This document shows, piece after piece, positions 55,505-64,000 of a stretch of DNA of 64,000 nt. Position 1 is the first letter of the stretch. Every line of letters starts with the position of its first letter. Source of the stretch: Balanoglossus misakiensis (taxonomy: Eukaryota; Hemichordata); the NCBI GenBank assembly GCA_040954595.2, contig CM082583.2, forward strand, positions 5,022,001 through 5,086,000, in the 5' to 3' direction. A program made the translations under genes and the position numbers. The notes beneath the pieces are model-generated. The model searched no databases, had not been told where the DNA came from, and worked only from the letters and a program-made list of their open reading frames with translations.

Positions 55505-58500
55505 TTGTATAGCCATATCACTGTGGACACTTGCATTAGCTTCACAGCTGATCCGCAAATGTTTTCATAACCACACTTTTGCACCTCTGTCAGGTTTTCT
55601 AGAGAACCGCAACCCCTGAAATTGACAATATAGCATTCACGTATAGACTTTTTGGGTATTAATTCAATTTACTACGCGTAAAGTAAAAAGTGTTGCACTT
55701 TAAAGTGTTGGAAAATTAGAGTGCGCTGACCAAAGCGATGAAGAGTCTTTCAATTGTTAAGTGCAAAGAAAACGAAGACCAGCTAACATCAATATTTTCC
55801 CTCCTCTAATTAGCGGGATCCCCATGTATACATCACTTGAATGTGCGAACCGCATAATATCATGACAGCGATAGTTATTGTGACAAGCACTGCATATTAA
55901 CCCTTTGTCACATCTTTTCTTTCAATCCACCGCTCAACAGCAGCCCCGTGATTACCAGAAACAGCTCACCCTGCCGTGTCATTCAGCCCTGTGTGTGTAA
56001 CATTCCTCCATTGTTGGTGACGCGCTACCTCTTTGGAAAAAAAGTGTTTGACATGACATGGCAACTGAAAAGGGCGGTGGGAGCAAAGCCTTCTTTCCAA
56101 TCGCTTATAATGCCTTCTATCATAAGACACACAAATCAAATTTACTAATATAGCCAAGTCGCGAAAATTGAGTTACAATTTTAGCGTATCGAGTTAGGAA
56201 TGCGTACAGCGTTCGATTGCGTGTCAGTTTCATGTTTTCATAGTCGACGTAGAATTAGCTGCGGTTTTCCTTATATTCGACATTAAACAAAACTATACGT
56301 AGAAGACATCCTCAAGCAATAATGCGAATGCTAAACAAAACAAACCAAATCAAAACGAACAAATAATTTTAAAGAGGTGTGATACTCGGTGAGTGACCCT
56401 TTCCAGAGAAACATCATAGGGTGACTGATTTCAACAGGCAACGCCAGACCAAATACAAAAAGTGTATGGTACAAACTTGCTCTGTTACTTTCACACAAGA
56501 TCAACAGTCTCGCCCTTCCTAAAATCGTTGTTGTTCTTGACAAATCAAACCCATTGACAAACAATTTAAATTAACTCCGTAGCAGGCGCAAATTTCCATT
56601 CGCGAGGACTTGTGGTGTTCATTTTTTTCACCAGACGATAATCGCCCCTACATTTTCTCTCGACAATATCGGCTATGAAGTTTCAGTGATACACGTATGA
56701 ATGGCACGGTAGAGAGAGAGATAATCTAGACTACCACAAAGCCTCATTCAATAGCCATGCCCTTTGTGACTCTACGCGCTGCAGCCCGCATTGCAATATT
56801 CAGGCATTCTCATAAATGCAGACGTACAATCTGAACTTTAACTAACCCATAGTCTCCTTTTGAGTGAATGTGATAAAACTAACTGAAGTAAATCACCTAA
56901 TTTTATTCTTGTCAAGACTTTGACTCCTCAAACAGTTTAATTTACCACATCCAGTTTTTATCTTCATTGTGACCTCTGACACCATTTATATCTTGATACA
57001 CTTCTCAAAAAATCTCTCAATATAATGTTTGGGTAGCATAGCAGGTATACAGGATGTATGTATATATCCACAATGACATATATCGTATACGACTTCTGGT
57101 CACAGCCTGGAATAGCGCCTGCGGACAGCGGTCTGTGAGACAATGATGATCAACACCCCCCTCCCGTGCATAGTTTCACATACTCCTGTAAGGGTGTGTT
57201 TAGAAATGTGCCCTACAACAGATCCTAGCACATCTCTGCTGCAGGACTTCTCACACACCCCTTCCTGGAGTGCGAAAAAATTAAAAATTAGGGTTGACAC
57301 ACGGTCATTAGTGGAATATAACAAGCAGCTGTTACAGGATGCGATATACTATAATAGTACAACATAGGGGTGCTTGAAGACTGCCTCCCACGTCCCAGCA
57401 TATGCACCAGCCCTTATTTTTTCAGCTGTGTACCAGGACTACATATACCTATAGTGCATGACTGTGCAGTATCGCTGTGTTATGAATATTGTTTTGGCAT
57501 AGCTGTAACGGGGGAATTATTCCAGGCCAGTTACAGAGTGTGTAACCCCCTGGGGATGGTAAAGTAATGTGCGAGACGCAGTCAGAGTTCGGGTATAATG
57601 TGATTTGAAATTGGTAGTGATTTTTATTTTGATTATTTAAAAACAAAAACGATTCATTAAATTGATTTATGCCGACATTTGATACGGCGCACTGTTAATA
57701 ATCGACCTCTGACCCAGCGACTGAATTTGTAAATCAACCACTGGAAAGTCGTACACGTATGTACCAGCGTAGCAACATGTTATGGTAAAATGACGTTGGC
57801 ATATTTTCCTTTACTTAACAATTTCGACAAGGTTTCAAATTTCAGATTTTCATTTATGACGTCATCTTCGAGGACGGTAATCAGCACAAGAAGCTTGGCT
57901 AAAATTAGTAAAAAAATGCATACTTGATAATATTTTGAGCAAAAGCTTTACTGCAATGAATTAAAAATAGAAGGATATTTGCGTCCAGTAAGCATCTAAA
58001 AATAGAGAAGAATAAACGTTAAATAGTCTTGGGAATAAGCGTTGAGGTTGCGTAAAGGAGGTATAAGGTCAAAACAATGACTAGATCTCGCTGTTAATGG
58101 CGATGCGAAGATTTTAGAATTTCAGCCGCGTAGCTGTAACGTGCCACTTCTTGATTCTGGTGATAAATTTTCATTGCCTTTATGTACGAGCCATGTTTGA
58201 TATGCACTGAACAAATTGAATTACAATGTGCAATAATAACACGATGAAAAATTAAATGCAGCCCCGACGTCAGCCAAAACCGCACAAACCACAGACGGCG
58301 TGAATGGAAAGCAGAATTTTTTTTACACTCAGTGCCGAGAGAGCGCACGCGCGCAAGGATGCTTCACTTCTTTTCGGCAGCAGTGGCAACGCTTTTGGCG
58401 ATAAACGGTGCTCCAGTCCAGAGTCACGTCAGTTGGGCTTATAAAAAAAGACGTAAATGCGAAATAGAGATCATTTAAAATGAATGAGTCTTAGTTAAGT

Positions 58501-61461
58501 AGAGAAGCGGTATCTGAAGTTTGACCCGGAACATGTTCAAATCTCACTTGAACGAGTGAGCAACAGCCAGGGGGCCGAAACCGCGCAGACGACACTTTTT
58601 GGCACAGAATTAAGAGTAGCTGATTTAATTAACAGTCCATCCAGATCTGTTAAATTCTAAGTCACGTCAAAGTGAAACCATGAATTCACTAACTCTGTTC
58701 ATTCATCGTCACCCCAATGCAGAGTGGACGTTTGATCCGCTCGCAATTTGCACTGTTACACTTCAAAAAAAAATCGAGATGAACTCATTTTATTGCTTCT
58801 GCAGTACATTTGGCTTCTGCACTCTATTAAAATTGCTTTTAATTTTGTTGATGTATTTGTCCAATGAATTGAGTCTAGACGATATTTGCTTTGCTTTTGT
58901 AAAGTGTAAACGATCAAATTGCAATTTTGATGGTCTCCAACGGTTACCACAAAAAAGAAAACGGGAGCTGGGAAACACATTACGCCGTTTACATTGAATA
59001 TGAAGGCGCAAACTCTACCAATGATAGCCCTCCTCTTGACTTACTCTACACGTCGGGGTGGTAATTTCGCAGTCATGACTCCTTTGCATTTTAATACAAC
59101 TATGCCAGGGGTCAGCGCAAACCCATTGACCTTAGAAACTCAACTACGCTTAAATTTTGCAGGGATTGACCCCAGAGATCAAAGCGGCATCGGGGGCCAC
59201 ACACCCCCGGAGCCGGAAATCGACATGTGTGGGGTCGACCGTTTAGACATCGCAGACACCATATACACAGGTACAGGTAACTCGGTCTTTGTTGAACCGC
59301 GTGTCAAATGCTGCAACGACAGATCGCGAACGTATTAATTGACACTGTACGTTTCCTCGTGATTGTAGTAACCTCCCCAGACACAGAAATTCATATCTAT
59401 TCATATCATAATCGGGGTTCCACGGCTCTTCTCGCGTATTTATGAGGGATTTACAGTTCGAAGCATAACTTGAATCTGGGGATTTTTTTGCGCGACTTAG
59501 ATGCGACCTCGACAGACGTTTCAACGTCGACTTTGCCACGGAACACAGTGTTAATGACGATAACTTCCCCCCTACCTTTAGCGATCGCGCTTTCTATCGG
59601 GTTCAAAGGGAAAAAAAACATTTTCACAAATTGAGACTAATTGTACCGTAGTGTGCCAACAATTGACTTCGAAAAGCAAAGTCACCCGGGGTTGGCTCCT
59701 TTGTGCTGTGTCAACGTAATTAAAAAATTAAATTCGTCAACCTCTTATTAAAGCACGGGTCGGGCCCGGATTCATGAAATTCAAGCGCCGCGCCTCTGAA
59801 ATAATTTCCTTTCTCTGCCTTCTTATCTTATTCCATTTTTTTCTCTCTCTCTCTCTCGCTCAAAGCGGGATTCAGATGTTGGTAATGCAAGCAAATTACA
59901 AGGCCACTTTTCATAGGATCAGTCTTGCTGAGTGCTTTTAGCAATCAGCGCGGGGGCCTGACTGTGTAAATTAGCGGGGTGAACATTTCCTCTCCGAAAT
60001 CTGATTTGATTGCGGTCGGGGATATCCTTTAAGGCATTGCGGAGAGCTAATCGGCGTCGGGCCGCGCTCGTATACAGAATTGATATCTCCGAAACCACAC
60101 CCTTGTTTGATTCCCGTTTAACCGTCCCGGGTTATTTTACTTAAGCTGATCGAAATCTCTGAAAAACGTCTAGTTTGCGTTTGATTCTTTTGCAAATCAG
60201 ATTCGCGATATGTAATTGTTTGTGTGATTAAGTTCCTGTCTGGAAGATTTCAGGGTGGGGAGAAAAAAAATCAAGCTCTCTATCACTGGTTAAACCAGGC
60301 ACGAAGAATCGGGTCGTGTTGATAACAAAGAGGGGGGGGGGGGGGGTAGTGTAAGATGTGTTCGACCGAATAGTGTCGTCTCGTATTCACGTGAACACTA
60401 TGTTCTTAAAACACGTACTATCGCGAATTGTCCATCTTTACCCTGTTGTGTTTAGTAATAGAAGATCAAAATATAAATGCGCTTGAATTGGACAAAGTTC
60501 TTCGCAAACAAAGCAAACCCCATGATACTTTTTCGTTCTGGGATGACGGAAAGTAACGAACAAAGGCCAGGGCGAATTTTAAATTCCAAACAATTTTCCA
60601 CGAACGCGACACTCTAGGATTGAATGGGGCGCGACCGCGTCGACAGATGTCTGCCCCCCTAACTAAATTTTCCAAGTTGGGATTTAGTATGCTTTTAATT
60701 TACTGAATGTTACTTCTTCTTGTGTGATCTTTTCACAGCATCCCAGTATTTCATCCTCGCACACATGCGCACACACGTACACGACACCCGTCAAAAAGTC
60801 AAAAAGACGTCCTGATTCTCTGTAACAAAGATCGAAAGTGACAACTTTTGTCAAACTGTTTGACCCGTCATAAATAGCGGATATAAATTCATAAATTGAT
60901 GACCTTTAGAAACGCTTAGTAGTTTCTTGTCATTCCATGAGAAATTTGCATTGCTGCCCCCATTCATCAATGTCGCGACACTGTCTGTAAGAAAACGTAA
61001 CGGTTATTTAGTAGTACTTATCCCAATAAGGACGCAACATAAAAGTCACTGCAACAATTTCGCATCTCTCAGCAAAGTTCACTTTGTTGTTTTTCGAATA
61101 GTTTCTCCCAAACGTCCTCTTCTCAAATCAACAGTATGAATATAACCATCGAGGGATATCAATCTTGGCCACTCCCTTTTGCGTCAGAAAAATTAGAAGC
61201 ACTCGGATAATTACGTAGTTGGTTAGGTTATTGTATTTATGCCATGGGTTTGGTGTAGCGTTGAGTTCGAGTTCCAGTACCATCGCCTTGGATGAGAGAC
61301 ATAAATCCACAAATTATACACACAAACAAAACTGGTGTATAACCTAGCAAAATAAAACAGCGTCGTCTCGCGGGCGGCCGTTATTTTCCCCGGAGACGGA
61401 AAAGTGACATTCAGTTTCAACTGAAAGCAAAATAATTCGTGTATGATGTAAAATTAACATC
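55505..61461. other. Gene-free stretch with a CNE-like block
   Basis: No exon, tRNA or mobile element is supported. A poly-G run lies at 60332-60346. The block from about 59560 to 60240 is non-repetitive, CpG-containing and looks like regulatory sequence. AGATCAAAG at 59176-59184, followed by CGGC, is another TCF-type site. A frame at 58994-59338 ends near a donor-like CAGGTAACT but has no recognisable domain. Confidence 0.45.
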
Positions 61462-61484
61462 GGTGATGGTGGTGGTGGTGGTGG

Positions 61485-61560
<76 letters not shown>

Positions 61561-61562
61561 GG
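61462..61562. repeat. Composite GGT-GAT-GGT trinucleotide array
   Basis: A central GAT/TGA block is flanked on both sides by GGT units, giving a symmetric composite microsatellite of about 100 bp. The Ser/Pro-rich frame on the minus strand is a repeat artefact. Confidence 0.96.
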
Positions 61563-64000
61563 CCAGAAGTTCATGAAGATTTTGAAACATACATCAATTT
61601 GAAATTGAAAATAACGATGGCGAAAGCTCCCAATTTTTAAATAGTGGCAAATGTGAATGATGGAATTTTCACTCGACAGTTCAATCTAACCGTGACTAGC
61701 CTTTATTGAATGTAAATTCGTAGCATCTGCTAGTCATGGAAATACGCGTATCTGTATGAATGGAAAGCGAATTCCGCATTCTTGACAGGTTATCTAGGCA
61801 ATCATGAAGAGGTGTGTTTTTATTTCAATGAAAGAAAACACGCATGTCCTAAAACGAAGCAGCAATGCTCGACACGAAATACATAAATATATGTATATGT
61901 ACAAGAATGATCCAGCCGTGGCAATATTTCAGTTCCAAAGTGCGGCAGAATTTCGCCGCAGGTGACACCAGCAATCCTTTCAGCGCAAATAAAATTCAGG
62001 TGTCGATTACAGGAAATTCGGTTATGATTGTTCGGCGCGTATATTTCTCTCGGCTTGCGTGGGGCTGACGAAATGAAACATACTATGAGATGAAAGCCGT
62101 TTGATTGGATTCAAGCGCCCCCGACAAAGAAATGTATTTACTCCTCAGCTGTCGTGCAATTGAGTTTTCTGTGCGGGGTTAATCTTTTCTTCCATTGCTA
62201 TAATAGTCGGGCTAACCGCCGCACAATCAAGCGACCACGATGTTTATATCTGATAGTGGTGGAATAGGCCGCGCGTCTGTGAAGCCCCCTTTTCCAACAC
62301 ATACACATCGGGTGATTGGTACTGATAACCCCCGTAGTAACAAGATGTCTGTCTCTGATTCGTGTGTCGGCGGTGCGTTTTCCAGTTCGCTTCGATCATT
62401 TTTTTTTTCTCCGAGATACGCCAGGGGCATATTTTAGCGGACGAGAAAACGAAACCCCGGATCCGCCATCATTTCCGCGTTTGTTGTAAAGCTTTAATGC
62501 AGTCCAATTCTCGCCCCCACCGCCGCTGCCTTCCTCACCTCGGAAATTCTCCCCAATTACGGAGGGCGCGAACTTTGCTCGCTGCCCCTTCACGCGTCTC
62601 ACCCCCGGGCCAGCCCGATAAATTGATTCCGGCGACCCCGTTTCAATTTCGCTGCATCCAGCCTGTTGAACTCGGTCGCAGTGGCATCAAACGAATACTA
62701 CTCTATACCTACCAGCAGTTCGAACCGTTTTAATACCCCTTCTCTATTGCAGCGCATATGCTGGAAATAGGGGCCGTTTAGTCTATTGTGCGGCGTAGAG
62801 GACAGTTTAACAATGTTCCATATTACATTCCGCTTACAAAGCAAGCTGCTTCTGTGTCCACGGTTTTAGTCTTTCGTTTAACAAATGTCCCAAAATAACC
62901 CCTTTCGTTAGTCACAGGTCAGTGGAGAAGAATATGGATTTGCGGGTGTGGGGAATGTCGTTTTTAAAGGCCGAGCTGAGGGGTATTCCTGTTGGTGTTT
63001 TTCAGCCTGGCTGTGTGTCCTCACACTGAGGGCACGCTCAGCTTGTTAATAAGGGTAAGTATTGATGAGTAGGGGTCGAAGGTCGTGCTAGCTGTGTACA
63101 TTAATAGCTAGCAGTTAACACATACGGTCTGTTTCCCGCCGCCCCTGTCTACCACTCCAGTGCAACCAGCTTTCCACGAGACTTGAATATCCGGGGCCAG
63201 CGCAGGGGTCGTGCCCTCATGTCGTCAGGCAAGCCCTCTCTCTGATTTGGGTCTCAACTTTCTACCGACTGTGTTTGGTATAACCGAGCTGGTGGCGATA
63301 CCAGAGTGGAGCCGAGAGACGCCGAATAACAAGGGGCGACGACATCGGACGCCAGCGCCGTGACTCGAAACGCAACGCCAGATCTCTCTCCCAAGGTGAG
63401 GGTCAGTCTTTTTTTTTCATTCGGTGTGCGAAAAAAACCCGGGGACAATATCAAAGCTTATCTGAAATCACGCGATAAAATATGACAATAGCTTTAGTGG
63501 GGCAACGAGTGTCAAATGTCGGGTTCCAGCCCTTGAAAATGTTTACCCTTAGATTTTTTACCAGTAGAGCACGCCTGACTACTGCCCCATTAGTATAATG
63601 TGTCCGTTCCACCACTTTTTTACACCAGAAGAGTGAGTTTTCGACTCTGCTGTTTTCTGTGTATTTCTCGCGCGTGTGCCGTTGTGTGGAATTGCGCCAT
63701 AAGTCGAGGTTTAAAACTGGTGTTCGCGGACGGTGACAGTGAGACCAGCGTTCTACCAGGAACACATGGAACCACTTTACCACCATTGACACCAACAACG
63801 CCAGCGCACAGTTCGCCATGAACTGGGCGTTCTCAATTTGCGAGAGAGAGAAAAAAAAAGCGCTTGGGTTTGACGTCAAAGCCCAGTGCTGATGCGCGGC
63901 TGTCGCTGCCTCGACCCGCGCGCCTTGGGTGCTTGTGCTGTGAACCTACATTCGTTTCATCAGGGTCGACAGAATAAAAAAGATTACGTGGAGCCCTTTT
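61563..64000. other. Gene-free, GC-richer window end
   Basis: CpG is more frequent here than in most of the window, particularly at 62.1-62.8 and 63.1-63.9 kb. That would fit a promoter-proximal region of a gene beyond the right edge. The longest frame (63451-63879, minus strand, 142 codons) has no recognisable domain and is not called. No RNA gene or array is visible. Confidence 0.4.

Noticed and set aside
58994-59338. 114-codon frame that passes a donor-like CAGGTAACT near 59277
   Set aside because: The peptide shows no recognisable domain and there is no partner acceptor or downstream exon.
63451-63879. 142-codon minus-strand frame near the window end
   Set aside because: No recognisable domain; one frame of this length is expected by chance in 64 kb read in six frames.

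Overview
The window looks like genomic DNA from an animal, most likely a marine invertebrate. It is AT-rich and sparse in genes. It contains spliceosomal introns of 0.8 to 8.7 kb with GT-AG borders and strong polypyrimidine tracts. It also has long tetranucleotide microsatellites, many poly-C/poly-G tracts and short inverted-repeat elements of the MITE kind. No bacterial gene organisation, tRNA, rRNA or CRISPR array was seen. I cannot name the phylum from the sequence alone.

Layout. Bases 1-26681 hold no exon I can support. They contain a 214-bp palindromic MITE (7829-8042), a decayed element with a perfect Maf-type palindrome (9775-9975), a GAT array (9980-10155), two CATA arrays (near 11.5 and 12.5 kb), a poly-G/poly-C pair (18.8 kb), and stretches that read like non-coding regulatory sequence (about 3.9-6.0 and 20.9-22.6 kb).

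Bases 26682-41057 carry the one clear gene. It is on the + strand and is the 3' part of an RCC1-repeat protein. Two symmetric phase-1 exons each encode one propeller blade, a third encodes an acidic linker, and a long last exon encodes a disordered, proline-rich and basic tail ending at a TAG at 41055-41057. About 525 residues are visible, and the 5' part lies outside the window or was not recognised. Each blade exon is followed within about 35 bp by a different MITE. A third inverted-repeat element, flanked by TTAA, lies 1.6 kb before the second blade exon.

Bases 41058-64000 start with the probable 3' UTR and continue as about 22 kb with no supported gene. This part holds a CATA array (51.6 kb), a very long TCTA array (55.0-55.5 kb) and a composite GGT/GAT/GGT array (61.5 kb). 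It also has CpG-containing, CNE-like blocks, one of which includes a TCF HMG-type site abutting a GC-rich helper-like motif.

The observations most worth a follow-up are: (i) a thrice-repeated NRP[HK] motif in the RCC1 protein tail; (ii) two perfect 13-bp T-MARE palindromes inside related repeat copies; and (iii) the placement of MITEs just downstream of both blade exons.
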